The translations under genes and the position numbers were made by a program. Below the pieces are notes generated by a model, which did no database searches, was not told the DNA's origin, and was given only the letters and a program-made list of their open reading frames with translations. A stretch of DNA of 64,000 nucleotides, taken from contig CANQAG010000007.1 of assembly GCA_947588815.1 (NCBI GenBank), positions 1 to 64,000 of the forward strand, in the 5' to 3' direction. Positions 1-10,331 of this stretch are shown here, one piece after another (positions within the stretch are counted from its first letter, which is position 1; every line of letters begins with the position of its first letter). Source of the stretch: an uncultured Bacilli bacterium (GTDB taxonomy: Bacteria; Bacillota_I; Bacilli_A; RFN20; CAG-449).

Positions 1-200
1 AATTTTACTTCTGTTTGCAACATTTTCTTCCCGTTTCTCTCTTTGTTTGTTGCACTTGCTTTTATAATTAACAAAAATTATATAAATTTTACAATTAAAT
101 TGACAAATGACATATAATACTAATAAAATAAGTTTGCGTGTAAGCTTTTAATAAGAATTTATGCTTTTAAAAGACCATGCTTTCAACTCAATACGTTTTT

Positions 201-229
201 AAGAGTGGGAAAACCCGCTCTTTGTTTTT
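201..229 (+). promoter_or_regulatory. Leader hairpin upstream of rimP (rimP-leader-like or attenuator)
   Basis: AAGAGTGGG-aaaa-CCCGCTCTT stem followed by a T-rich run, directly before the AAGGAGG RBS of rimP. Confidence 0.5.
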
Positions 230-243
230 AAGGAGGATAGAGA

Positions 244-714
244 TTGAACGAATTCTTAGAAAAAATAAAGAAAGAAATTGAGCCTTTAATCGAACAAGAA
301 AACTTAAAACTTGATTATCTTAATTATGTAAAACGGGGAAGAGATTTTTACTTGGAAGTATATGTTGAAAGCGATGATCGGATAGTTGATTTTGATGAAA
401 TCGTAAAAATCAGTGGTATCATTTCTTCTAAACTTGATGAGATCGATTTGATTAAAGATAGTTATTATCTTGATGTTTCCACTTCAGGAGCGGAAAAAGA
501 AATTAAAGATTTAAGCAAATTACCACAATATCTCAATCGTTATATGCGTTTTAAACTTCAAAATCCGGTTGAGGGACAAAATGTTTTAGAAGGTGTATTG
601 GTGGAAATCGACGATGAACGATTGACCATCGAATATAAAGTAAAGGCACGAACTAAAAAAGCAGTAATTGAATTGAAGAACATTTTAAAAGCTAATTTGG
701 CTGTAAAATTATAG
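244..714 (+). CDS. rimP: Ribosome maturation factor RimP (TTG start)
   Basis: 156 aa, RimP-like sequence, AAGGAGG RBS, immediately upstream of nusA. Confidence 0.93.
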   Translation: MNEFLEKIKKEIEPLIEQENLKLDYLNYVKRGRDFYLEVYVESDDRIVDFDEIVKISGIISSKLDEIDLIKDSYYLDVSTSGAEKEIKDLSKLPQYLNRYMRFKLQNPVEGQNVLEGVLVEIDDERLTIEYKVKARTKKAVIELKNILKANLAVKL

Positions 715-728
715 GAGGAAAAAATAAA

Positions 729-2327
729 ATGTTAGATGTCAAAGGATTCCTGAGCGCTATTTCTTCATTAGAAGATGCCGGAATTCCAAAAGAGGTGACT
801 CTCAACGCTTTAAAAGAGTCGTTTGAAAGCATCATCAAAAAGAAAAATTACGAAGATTCAGTGGTTAAAGTCGATATTTTACCGGAAGAAGGTCGCATCG
901 ATATCTTCAATATTAAAAAGGTCGTTGAAGATGTCGAAGACGATAATCTTGAAATTTCTTTAGAAGATGCTTTGGTTGTCGATCCAAATACTAAAGTCGG
1001 GGAAGAAGTTGCTCTTAGAATCGAAGTCGATTCTTTTTCTAAAGCCGATGCGATCAAATTCCAATCGATTTTTAAGCAAAAGATTAAAGAAGCCGAAAAA
1101 GCACAAACTTATGCTCAATTTATCGATAAAAAAGGTGAATTAATCACCGGTTATGTTGAAAAAATAGAGCAACGCTATACGATTTTGTCGATTAATAATA
1201 AGACTTCGGTCAGTTTGGCTGACAATCATAAAATCGGCGATGAAACTTTCACGATCGGACAACCAGTGAGACTTTATTTAGCGGAAGTTAATTCATCATC
1301 TTCCGGACCTCATTTATTTGTTTCCCGTTCGGATCCAGGATTTTTAAGAAGATTATTTGAAGAAGAAATTCACGATATATACGATGGAACTGTCGTCATT
1401 AAAGATATCGCTCGTGAAGCAGGCGAAAGAAGTAAAGTTTCGGTATATAGCAACGATCCCAACGTTGATCCGATCGGTTCTTGTATCGGACAAGGCGGTA
1501 CAAAGATTCAAAAAATTTGTTCGCAACTTAATCATGAAAAGATCGATATCGTTGCTTACCATCGTCATCCGGGACTTTTTATCGCTGAAGCATTAAAACC
1601 CGCTCAAGTTGTCGGTGTTGCGATCGACGAAAAAGAACATAGTGCTGTGGCGGTCGTTAAAAATGACGAATTGAGAGTTGCAATCGGTAAAAAAGGTGTT
1701 AACGCTCGCTTAACCGTCAAACTTACCGGATGGAAAGTCGACATCAAAGAATTAGATGATGCAATTGCTTCTAATATTCATTATAAACTTATCGATGTCA
1801 TGCAAGCTGAAGAAGAAAATATGATTCTTGAAGAGCTTAAAGAAAAAGCCAAAAAATCAGAAGTTAGTGAAGAAGAAGAGCAAGTTGCGGATAGCGAAGA
1901 AGTGGTTGTTCCTGAAGATTTTGCGACAGTTGAAGAAGAACAAGAAGTGAAAGACGAAGTTCAAAGTGAAACGCAAGAACAAGTCGAAGAAGAAAAACCA
2001 TTCGTTTTGAAACCGGTTCAGCCTTCATTCTCTCTTGCAGATCTTGAAAAGGAGATCGAAGAAGAAAAGAAACGTAAAACTTCGCAAGGTTCTAGAAATT
2101 TCAAGAAAAATAGCAAAAAGGAAGAACCGGAAGAAGAAAAAATCGAAGAAGTCGTCAAAAAAGTCGATCCGAGCAAATATATGGACATTTATACCGAAGA
2201 TGAACTGAAAGCCATGGAAGAAGAGGAAGAGGAAGAACCCTTCTACGAAGACGATGAAATCGATTATGATTACGATGAGTTTGAAGATTTGTATGAAGAC
2301 GATAAGGCGACAAATAGAAAGAGGTGA
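729..2327 (+). CDS. nusA: Transcription termination/antitermination factor NusA with long acidic C-terminal extension
   Basis: NusA N-terminal, S1 and KH-like segments (GSCIGQGGTKIQKI, VAIGKKGVNARL), canonical gene order. Confidence 0.97.
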   Translation: MLDVKGFLSAISSLEDAGIPKEVTLNALKESFESIIKKKNYEDSVVKVDILPEEGRIDIFNIKKVVEDVEDDNLEISLEDALVVDPNTKVGEEVALRIEVDSFSKADAIKFQSIFKQKIKEAEKAQTYAQFIDKKGELITGYVEKIEQRYTILSINNKTSVSLADNHKIGDETFTIGQPVRLYLAEVNSSSSGPHLFVSRSDPGFLRRLFEEEIHDIYDGTVVIKDIAREAGERSKVSVYSNDPNVDPIGSCIGQGGTKIQKICSQLNHEKIDIVAYHRHPGLFIAEALKPAQVVGVAIDEKEHSAVAVVKNDELRVAIGKKGVNARLTVKLTGWKVDIKELDDAIASNIHYKLIDVMQAEEENMILEELKEKAKKSEVSEEEEQVADSEEVVVPEDFATVEEEQEVKDEVQSETQEQVEEEKPFVLKPVQPSFSLADLEKEIEEEKKRKTSQGSRNFKKNSKKEEPEEEKIEEVVKKVDPSKYMDIYTEDELKAMEEEEEEEPFYEDDEIDYDYDEFEDLYEDDKATNRKR

Positions 2328-2333
2328 TTGCTC

Positions 2334-2600
2334 ATGAAGAAAATCCCACTTCGAAAATGTGTGGCAACGCAAGAACAATTACCGAAAAGCGAATTGATTC
2401 GCATCGTTAAAAACAACGAGGGTCAAGTCTTTATCGATCCGACCTCTAAAGCCAATGGTCGTGGCGCTTACTTAAAAAAGAGCTTAGAGGCTGTTGAGTT
2501 AGCTCAAAAACGAAAAGCCTTAGACCGGGCTTTAGAAATTAAAATTGATGATGAGTTATACGAGAGGTTAAAGCTTTATGTTAACTCAAGTAAAAATTGA
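2334..2600 (+). CDS. ylxR: YlxR family RNA-binding protein
   Basis: RKCVATQEQLPKSELIRIVKN and GRGAYL motifs; ATG at 2334 preferred over the track's TTG at 2328. Confidence 0.93.
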   Translation: MKKIPLRKCVATQEQLPKSELIRIVKNNEGQVFIDPTSKANGRGAYLKKSLEAVELAQKRKALDRALEIKIDDELYERLKLYVNSSKN

Positions 2601-2889
2601 CGCTTTAATCGGCTTTGCAATTAAAGCCCGACGCATTGCTTTAGGGGAAACTATTCTTATTAAAGTTCGTGAAGGAAAATGTCGTTTGGTTTTATTAGCT
2701 GATGACGCCTCAGAAGGTACACAAAAAAAACTTTTAGATAAACTAGAGTATTATCATTGTTCCGCGCTTACATACGGGACTAAAGAATCGTTAGGAAACT
2801 TGCTTAATAAAGAGGCGGTTTCGGCGATTGCGATCTTGGATAACAACATCGCTAAACAAATTGAAAAAATTGCAAAGGTGGGTGATTAA
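2578..2889 (+). CDS. ylxQ: L7Ae/YlxQ family ribosomal-like protein
   Basis: Position between ylxR and infB, L7Ae-like sequence. Confidence 0.88.
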   Translation: MLTQVKIDALIGFAIKARRIALGETILIKVREGKCRLVLLADDASEGTQKKLLDKLEYYHCSALTYGTKESLGNLLNKEAVSAIAILDNNIAKQIEKIAKVGD

Positions 2890-2891
2890 AG

Positions 2892-4769
2892 ATGGCAAAA
2901 AAGAACAATAATGGTAATAAAAAAAATCAAGTCAATCAACAACGTGTCTCAAATTTGCCACACTACAACAACAATAAGAAGAACAAAGCTCCTTCAAATG
3001 TGATTACGGGAGGCGTTTTTCACTACTCCGGCATGATGACCGTGAGCGAATTGGCAAAAGAGTTGGGGCTCAATGCGAGCGATATCATCAAGTATCTCTT
3101 CATGGAGAGAAAATTGATGACGAATCTTAACACTACCCTCGATGATGAATTGATCGGAGAGGTTTGTTTGAATTGGAATTTTGATTTTAAAAAAGAAAAA
3201 ATCGTCGATGTTGAAAATTTTGAAGAATTGGAAATCGTTGACGATATTAAAGACCTCGTTGAAAGACCGCCGATTGTCGTAATCATGGGACATGTCGACC
3301 ATGGTAAAACAACTTTGATTGATACAATCAGAGATTCGCATATCGCTGAAGGAGAAGTGGGATTAATCACGCAACAAATCGGGGCGTATCAAAAAGAGGT
3401 GAATGGTAAAAAAATCACATTTTTGGATACTCCGGGACACGAAGCCTTTACGGCTATGCGTGCTAGAGGAGCTTCGATCACCGATATCGCGATTATCGTA
3501 GTTGCCGCGGATGATGGTGTCATGCCTCAAACTAAAGAGGCGATTGATCATGCTCGAGCGGCCGGTGTCAAAATCATCGTCTGTATCAACAAGATTGATA
3601 AACCGACTGCCGATGTCGAAAGAGTGAAAGCTGAATTGGCCCAAGAAAATATCATCTCCGAAGAATGGGGTGGCGATATTATTTTCAAAGAAATCTCCGC
3701 TAAGAAAAAAATCGGAATTGACGATCTTTTGGAAACGATTCTTTTGGTAAGTGAAATCGAGGAATACAAAGCCAATCCGAAACGTTACGCTTTAGGCACA
3801 GTCATCGAGGCTTCCCTAGATCGTAACGAAGGTCCTAAAGCGACGGTTTTAGTGCAAAATGGAACTTTGAATGTCGGAGATTCGGTAGTAGTAGGAAATG
3901 CTTTCTGTAAAGTTCGAAAGATGGTCAACGAATACAAAAAATCGTTAAAGAGTGCCGGACCTTCGACCCCGGTTGTCATTACCGGACTTGACGAAGTGCC
4001 GATTGCCGGCGATCGGTTTATGGCTTATAGCGATGAAAAAATCGCACGTGAAGTGGCTGAAAAGCGGAAACTTAAAGCTCGTAGTCAATCGATGAAAAAT
4101 TCATCGGCGTTATCGCTTGAAGATCTTTATAGTCAAATTCATGAAGGAGAAATTTCAAAGATTAACATTATTCTTCGCGCTGACTTACAAGGCTCGGTAG
4201 AAGCGGTAAAATCGGCTTTGGAGAAAATTTCAATCGAAGGTGTAAAAATCAATATCATAAGAGCTACAGCCGGCGCCATCACCGAAAGCGATGTCCTTCT
4301 TGCCTCGGCATCGCAGGCTATCATCTATGGTTTTAATGTACGACCGGATGCTAAAGTCAGAGCTAAGGCCCAAGAAGAAAAGGTTGAGATTCGTTTACAT
4401 AGTATCATCTACGCCTTGATTGAAGAAATCGAAGCGGCGATGAAAGGTAAATTGAAACCAATCGAAAAAGAGGTTGTTTTAGGACAAGCCGAAGTGAGAA
4501 ATCTTATTAAAATATCAAAAGTTGGTGTGATTGCCGGATCTTATGTAACTGAAGGAATCATCAAACGTGATTGCCTTGTACGACTAATAAGAGATGGTGT
4601 TGTCATCTATACCGGTAAGCTTGGAAGCCTTCGTCGTTTTAAAGATGATGTAAGTAAAGTTAACCAAGGTTTTGAATGTGGTTTAACGATCGCTGATTAC
4701 AATGATTTAAAAGAAGGAGACATTGTTGAAGCTTATGAATTGCAAGAGGTGAAAGCGGATGGCCAATAA
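2892..4769 (+). CDS. infB: Translation initiation factor IF-2
   Basis: [18 protein letters not shown] and NKID GTPase motifs. Confidence 0.98.
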   Translation: MAKKNNNGNKKNQVNQQRVSNLPHYNNNKKNKAPSNVITGGVFHYSGMMTVSELAKELGLNASDIIKYLFMERKLMTNLNTTLDDELIGEVCLNWNFDFKKEKIVDVENFEELEIVDDIKDLVERPPIVVIMGHVDHGKTTLIDTIRDSHIAEGEVGLITQQIGAYQKEVNGKKITFLDTPGHEAFTAMRARGASITDIAIIVVAADDGVMPQTKEAIDHARAAGVKIIVCINKIDKPTADVERVKAELAQENIISEEWGGDIIFKEISAKKKIGIDDLLETILLVSEIEEYKANPKRYALGTVIEASLDRNEGPKATVLVQNGTLNVGDSVVVGNAFCKVRKMVNEYKKSLKSAGPSTPVVITGLDEVPIAGDRFMAYSDEKIAREVAEKRKLKARSQSMKNSSALSLEDLYSQIHEGEISKINIILRADLQGSVEAVKSALEKISIEGVKINIIRATAGAITESDVLLASASQAIIYGFNVRPDAKVRAKAQEEKVEIRLHSIIYALIEEIEAAMKGKLKPIEKEVVLGQAEVRNLIKISKVGVIAGSYVTEGIIKRDCLVRLIRDGVVIYTGKLGSLRRFKDDVSKVNQGFECGLTIADYNDLKEGDIVEAYELQEVKADGQ

Positions 4770-5097
4770 ACATCAAAGAGTAGCCGGCTTAATTCAAAAA
4801 AACATTTCGGATATTATTCTTTTTGAAATGAAAAGTCCCTTGATGAAATTAGTATCTGTTAATTATTGTACGGTTACTAACGATTATTCGTACGCTAAAA
4901 TCTATGTTTCACATCTAAAAGAATCGGAAACAGATAAAGTGGTGGAAGCTTTGAATAAAAGCAAAGGTTTAATTAGATCGTTGCTCAGCAAAAAAATGGA
5001 TATTTATAAAGTGCCGGAACTTCAATTCTATAAAGATGATACTTATGAAAAAGGTCAAAGAATTGAAGCGATAATCGCAGATATAAATAAAAAGTAG
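4759..5097 (+). CDS. rbfA: Ribosome-binding factor A
   Basis: RbfA-like 112 aa directly after infB. Confidence 0.93.
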   Translation: MANKHQRVAGLIQKNISDIILFEMKSPLMKLVSVNYCTVTNDYSYAKIYVSHLKESETDKVVEALNKSKGLIRSLLSKKMDIYKVPELQFYKDDTYEKGQRIEAIIADINKK

Positions 5098-5107
5098 TAA
5101 TTATAAA

Positions 5108-5140
5108 AAAATAGCGATCCATAAGGGTCGCTATTTTTAT
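5108..5140. terminator. Bidirectional intrinsic terminator between rbfA and the ABC protein
   Basis: AATAGCGATCC-ataa-GGGTCGCTATTTTT hairpin between convergent genes. Confidence 0.8.
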
Positions 5141-5146
5141 GGCTTT

Positions 5147-7648
5147 TTATTCGCTTCTTAAAGCGATTACCGGATCTCTTTTGGCAGCTACTCGAGCGGG
5201 GAATAGACCAGAGACGATGGTAAGAATCACTGAAATAACAATAAGTCCTAATCCGTGAAGGGGATTTAAAGCCGCTAAGGATTCAATTTCCACTAAACTG
5301 TATAATAGAGAATTTATCGGGAACGACAATAGTAACGTAGCTCCAACACCGATTACTCCGGCTAGTAAACCGATAATGAATGTTTCGGCATTGAAGACGC
5401 GGGAAATATCTTTTTTACGAGCACCGATACTTCTTAAAATACCGATTTCTTTAGTCCGTTCTAGAACTGAAATGTAAGTGATGATTCCAATCATAATGCT
5501 TGAAACAATGAGAGAAATTGAAGTAAAAGCGATAAGAACATATGATATCGAATTAATCATCGTGTTGATGGAACCGATAAAAATATCCATGATATCGGAA
5601 TAATATATTTTTTTCACTTCATCGGTTTGCGCCTCGTTGAAAGCATCGAGATAGGCTTTAATCTCAGCTTTATCATTGAATGAACGCGGATATATTGAAA
5701 CTGAATCGGGCGTGGAAACATTACCTAATGATTTTAGATTGTTTTGGTATTGCTCTTCAATGGTCACGCTCGTTCCTTGAGCATTAGGATATTCCTCAAA
5801 GGCTGAGCCGGAAAAAATATCGATGGTAGGATTAGCGATTTGATCTTTTACAATTTGCGAATTGCGTTGAGTCTCAATCAATTCCTTAATTAGATCTTTA
5901 TGGTATCCAAGAGTCGAATTCAAAGCTCCGGAAGTGGTATCTTCTTTAAGTCTCACGATTCCTACAATCTTCAGTTCTTTACCAGTATTAAAGGTGTTTT
6001 GATCGATCATCGTCACACCATCCATCATTTGCATATTCTTGCTTTGATAGTGATTATCACCTATTTTAGCATATAAATTATCGTTATCAATTAGACGATA
6101 GACACCGTTCTTTTTAATATCTTCAAAAGTAAATTTTTGAGTGCGCTCTTCAGGAGCTTTTTGAAATTCTTCAGCTCCGATTAAGCCTAATTGATATAAT
6201 GTTACGTCGCTTATTTGATTGTAGCGATCGACGATTAAAACTAATTCATCGGATTTTGTAGGTAGATGGCCACCGGTATCGGCATCTAAAATATCATATT
6301 GATCTTCAAGAAGTTCGCTGCTATCGATAATTTGTCCCCACACATCACCATAAAGTGAAGCAAAAGTTGAAATAAATGTATCTGAAGAACTTTGTAAACC
6401 TAAAGATGTTTCCATTTTCAAACATAAATCGCGTCCCATATAATTGACCTTTTTATAAATGTTTAAAGGAAAATTATAAGTGTAATCGATGGAATAATAT
6501 AGTTTAGGATCGATTTTATTAATTACATTTTCGATGTACTCATTGGTTAAGTCATTTTGTTTAGTCAGCAATTCGGTTTGAGTTGAGACGCTGTTGACAT
6601 AGATTTCCTGGACACTTGGGAATTTTTCACGATGATTTCCTTCTTGAAGTTGTTTTCTAATCGCATCGAAATCGATCGTCGCTTTGGAAATGGTTATCGG
6701 ATAAGCTGAAAGAGTGTCGGCTTGCAATTTATCGACATATCCTTGAAATCCAGAAGATAAAGCTAATATTAAAGCAATACCGATAATACCGATAGAACCG
6801 GCAAAAGCGGTAAGAATGGTCCTAGCTTTTTTAGTTAATAAATTTTTAAAAGAGAGCGATAAAGCCGTAAAGAATGACATTGAAGTTTTGTTTTTGACTT
6901 TGATTTTTTGATCGGGTTCTCGATTGCTCTTTTCAAAAAAATGCTTTTTTTGCTCTTTCAATTCATCTTCGGTCAAAGGGCGAGTGTCATCGGTAACATT
7001 TCCATCTAAGAAACGAATGATTCTTGAAGAGTATTGCTCGGCTAAAGAAGGATTGTGGGTAACCATAATCACTAATTTTTCTTTGCTGATTTCTTTTAAA
7101 ATCTTCATGACTTGATGGCTTGTTTCGGTGTCTAAAGCGCCGGTTGGTTCATCCGCCAAAATGATTTCAGGATTATTGACGATAGCTCTTGCGATAGCCA
7201 CACGTTGCATTTGACCGCCACTCATTTGATTTGGCTTTTTTCGATATAGGCCTTTAAGACCGACTTTGTCAAGGGCTTCTTTAGCCCGACGCCGACGTTC
7301 TTTTTTGGAAATGCCAGATAGTGTTAACGCCATTTCGACATTGCTTAAAACAGTTTGATGGGATATTAAATTGTAATTTTGAAATACAAATCCAATCGAT
7401 TGGTTACGATAAGTATCCCAAGAGGAATCTTTATATTCTTTAGTGGAGATTCCGTTAATAAATAAATCGCCTTCAGTGTATTTGTCAAGCCCACCGATAA
7501 TGTTTAAAAGAGTGGTTTTACCACATCCTGAAGGTCCAAGAATAGACACAAATTCACTATCCCTAAACTGCAAACTAATATTGTTTAAGGCAACTACTTT
7601 GGTATCACCGGTTTCATAAATTTTAGTGATATTTTTAAGTCTTAACAT
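5147..7648 (-). CDS. MacB-like ABC transporter, fused ATPase and FtsX-type permease
   Basis: Walker A GPSGCGKTTLL, signature SGGQMQRVAIARA, C-terminal FtsX-like membrane segments. Confidence 0.92.
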   Translation of the reverse strand: MLRLKNITKIYETGDTKVVALNNISLQFRDSEFVSILGPSGCGKTTLLNIIGGLDKYTEGDLFINGISTKEYKDSSWDTYRNQSIGFVFQNYNLISHQTVLSNVEMALTLSGISKKERRRRAKEALDKVGLKGLYRKKPNQMSGGQMQRVAIARAIVNNPEIILADEPTGALDTETSHQVMKILKEISKEKLVIMVTHNPSLAEQYSSRIIRFLDGNVTDDTRPLTEDELKEQKKHFFEKSNREPDQKIKVKNKTSMSFFTALSLSFKNLLTKKARTILTAFAGSIGIIGIALILALSSGFQGYVDKLQADTLSAYPITISKATIDFDAIRKQLQEGNHREKFPSVQEIYVNSVSTQTELLTKQNDLTNEYIENVINKIDPKLYYSIDYTYNFPLNIYKKVNYMGRDLCLKMETSLGLQSSSDTFISTFASLYGDVWGQIIDSSELLEDQYDILDADTGGHLPTKSDELVLIVDRYNQISDVTLYQLGLIGAEEFQKAPEERTQKFTFEDIKKNGVYRLIDNDNLYAKIGDNHYQSKNMQMMDGVTMIDQNTFNTGKELKIVGIVRLKEDTTSGALNSTLGYHKDLIKELIETQRNSQIVKDQIANPTIDIFSGSAFEEYPNAQGTSVTIEEQYQNNLKSLGNVSTPDSVSIYPRSFNDKAEIKAYLDAFNEAQTDEVKKIYYSDIMDIFIGSINTMINSISYVLIAFTSISLIVSSIMIGIITYISVLERTKEIGILRSIGARKKDISRVFNAETFIIGLLAGVIGVGATLLLSFPINSLLYSLVEIESLAALNPLHGLGLIVISVILTIVSGLFPARVAAKRDPVIALRSE

Positions 7649-7661
7649 AAATCCTCCTTTC

Positions 7662-8480
7662 TTAGATGACAGCGCGTTCTTTAAGTATTTTTTTTAGAGC
7701 GAAAGCCACTCCATCTTCATCGTTAGTAAATTCACTCACTACATCGGCTTTGAGTTTTATATCTTTTTCGGCATTTTTCATGGCAATTCCGATCCCGAAA
7801 TGTTCAATCATCTCTAAATCATTTGAAGCATCGCCGATAGTAATGACTTGTTGTTTTGGAATCTTATAGTAAGCTGTAATTTTTTGTAAAGCATTAGCTT
7901 TATTTGTCGATTCAAAGTAAATTTCCGAGAAACAATTCCATTCTCCTGACCAAAAGCGACATTTTAATCCTCGATGAGATTCGATGGCTTTTTGAATAAT
8001 ATCGTTATATTTTAGGTCGACTGTTTGAATGATCATCGTCATCGGATCTTGATTTAAGGTTTCTTCGATTTCTCCATAGATTACGTTCATTCCGTCGTGA
8101 ATAAAAAAGTCATTAAGAAATTCATCTTCTTGAATTAACCAAATCTCATGATTGGTTTCGCACATCACATTGACGATTTTATCGCGTCCGATATCTTTTA
8201 TGATATCTTTAATAATATGACGAGGGAAACTTAGCGCATAACTTGGAAAAGTAGGATCTTGAGAATGAATATAGGCACCATTATAACAAATTACGGGAGT
8301 ATTTAAATCTAACATCTCATAATATTTTTTGATGGCTCTAAAAGGACGTCCAGAAGCAATGACGATTATATGCCCTTGACGTTGTAGATCTTTTATCGTT
8401 TCGATCGTGTGCGCAGATATGGTTTTATCGCTTTTTAATAAAGTACCATCCATATCGATTGCAATAAGATATTGATTCAT
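7662..8480 (-). CDS. Cof-type HAD family hydrolase
   Basis: DMDGTLL motif and GDASNDLEMI motif. Confidence 0.93.
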   Translation of the reverse strand: MNQYLIAIDMDGTLLKSDKTISAHTIETIKDLQRQGHIIVIASGRPFRAIKKYYEMLDLNTPVICYNGAYIHSQDPTFPSYALSFPRHIIKDIIKDIGRDKIVNVMCETNHEIWLIQEDEFLNDFFIHDGMNVIYGEIEETLNQDPMTMIIQTVDLKYNDIIQKAIESHRGLKCRFWSGEWNCFSEIYFESTNKANALQKITAYYKIPKQQVITIGDASNDLEMIEHFGIGIAMKNAEKDIKLKADVVSEFTNDEDGVAFALKKILKERAVI

Positions 8481-8526
8481 TAAATCCTCCGTATCATAAA
8501 ACTTAATAACTACTTGTAGAATAATA

Positions 8527-8784
8527 ATGGTGATAGAGATGTTTTATCGCGTTTTAATCTTTTGTTTGGGATTGTTATCAGTAGTGATGGGAATCTCTTT
8601 TTGTGTCATCTACTGCGGTTTGTTTAACCTCGGATTTGATTTAAATATGTATTTTACTTTCATATTCTATCATTTTGAACCTTATTTAATACCGATAGGA
8701 ATCATTCTTTTGATTTTTTCGTTAGGGTTTGATAATCTTTGGTCAAATTTTACAAAACGCCGTAAAGACCGATGGCGCGCTTAA
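8527..8784 (+). CDS. Small membrane protein of unknown function
   Basis: 85 aa, about two hydrophobic helices; convergent 35-bp overlap with trpS 3' end. Confidence 0.45.
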   Translation: MVIEMFYRVLIFCLGLLSVVMGISFCVIYCGLFNLGFDLNMYFTFIFYHFEPYLIPIGIILLIFSLGFDNLWSNFTKRRKDRWRA

Positions 8785-9736
8785 CATCGTTTAAAGTTTT
8801 CGAAGCTAGTTCCCTTGCCTTAATGGCACCGGATTTAAGCACTTTATCGATGAGGTCGCTATTAATGATTTCGTAATAGCGTTTTTGAAATGCTCCTAAA
8901 ATATCGACGGTAACATCAGCGACGGCTTTTTTGAAGGTGCCGTAATTAGCACCGACAAATTCCTTTTCGGCTTCTTCAATGGAAATTTCTTTTAAAGAAG
9001 CGTAAATCGTCAAAAGGTTAGAAATACCAGGTTTGTTTTCTCGATCGAATTTTACTTCACAACCGGTATCTGTTTTAGCTTGCATGATTTTTTTTCGAAT
9101 AACCGCTAAATCGTCTTTTAAGAAAATGTCGCCTTTAGGATCGGATTTGGACATTTTTCTAGTGGGATCACTCAAAGACATAATTCGAGCGCCGACTTTA
9201 GAAATCACCGGTTCGGGTTTAACTAAGATATCGCCGTAAATGTGATTGAAACGTTCGACGATATCGCGAGTTAATTCGACATGTTGCTTTTGATCTTCGC
9301 CAACCGGAATCTTTTTGGCTTGATATAAGACGATATCGCTAGCCATTAAAACCGGATAAGTGAATAAACCGAGACCGATGTTTTTTTCGTTCAACGAATG
9401 CGACTTATCTTTGAACTGCGTCATTCTTGATAATTCGCCCATATGGACATAGTTTCCTAAAATGGTCGCGAGCTCAGCATGAGCGGGAACTTGAGATTGT
9501 AAAAAAATCGTGCATTTTTCAGGGTCTAACCCGGCAGCAAGATAAAAGGCGCAAATATCGCGAGTATTAGTGTATAAAACCTGAGGATCAATCGGCAATG
9601 TTAAAGCGTGATAATCGGCGATAAAAATCAAAACATCATTGTCTTCTTGATATTTTGGGAAGTTTTTTAAAGCTCCAATATAGTTGCCTAATGTTAACTG
9701 TCCTGTTGGTTTAATAGCGCTTAAAACTTTATCCAT
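8750..9736 (-). CDS. trpS: Tryptophanyl-tRNA synthetase
   Basis: KPTGQLTLGNYIGAL and KMSKSD class I motifs. Confidence 0.97.
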   Translation of the reverse strand: MDKVLSAIKPTGQLTLGNYIGALKNFPKYQEDNDVLIFIADYHALTLPIDPQVLYTNTRDICAFYLAAGLDPEKCTIFLQSQVPAHAELATILGNYVHMGELSRMTQFKDKSHSLNEKNIGLGLFTYPVLMASDIVLYQAKKIPVGEDQKQHVELTRDIVERFNHIYGDILVKPEPVISKVGARIMSLSDPTRKMSKSDPKGDIFLKDDLAVIRKKIMQAKTDTGCEVKFDRENKPGISNLLTIYASLKEISIEEAEKEFVGANYGTFKKAVADVTVDILGAFQKRYYEIINSDLIDKVLKSGAIKARELASKTLNDVKRAIGLYGVL

Positions 9737-9893
9737 AAATGTAATCCTTTCATCTTGCTTAGTATTTTAAAATAATTAATATATATTTTCAATAAATCAA
9801 TGCACATTATAACATGAATTTATAAATTAATTTATTTTCTTCTAGATGTTAATACATCTAGTATTTTACAATATAGAAAGAGGTTGATATCAA

Positions 9894-10328
9894 ATGCTTA
9901 AGATTTTTATTTCTCCATCATGCTCATCGTGTCGTAAAGTCAAACAATGGTTAGACGAACAAAAAATCAGTTATCAAGAACGCAATATATTTTCAAGTGC
10001 CTTGAACGAGAAAGAGTTAAAGGATATTTTATTTAAATCGGAAAATGGTACAGAGGATATCATCTCGACTAGAAGTAAAGTTTGTCGTGAACAAAATATC
10101 AATTTCGATGAAATGACTATTTCTGAATTAATCGAATTTATTAAATTAAATCCTTCAATATTAAAACGCCCGATCATCGTTGATGATAGGCGTATTCAAG
10201 TTGGTTATGATGAAGAAGAAATCCGTAGCTTTATTCCAGAAGCAAGGCGGATTGCCAAAATCAATTGTTCTAAGGAAAATTGTCCGACTTACGATGTGTG
10301 TGAACACCGTAAAATCAGCGAAGAATAA
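9894..10328 (+). CDS. spx: Spx/ArsC family transcriptional regulator
   Basis: N-terminal CSSC motif, RPIIVD motif, Spx length and fold-like sequence. Confidence 0.88.
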   Translation: MLKIFISPSCSSCRKVKQWLDEQKISYQERNIFSSALNEKELKDILFKSENGTEDIISTRSKVCREQNINFDEMTISELIEFIKLNPSILKRPIIVDDRRIQVGYDEEEIRSFIPEARRIAKINCSKENCPTYDVCEHRKISEE

Positions 10329-10331
10329 TAA

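Noticed and set aside
1-23. Possible divergent ORF start on the minus strand (MLQTEVK...)
   Set aside because: Only about seven codons are inside the window and the RBS is weak; not supportable.
2025-2378. 117-aa minus-strand ORF antisense to nusA
   Set aside because: Phe-rich mirror of the acidic Glu/Asp/Lys nusA tail; explained by composition, no RBS/promoter.
2994-3370. Two ~115-aa ORFs antisense to infB
   Set aside because: Shadow ORFs opposite a highly conserved gene.
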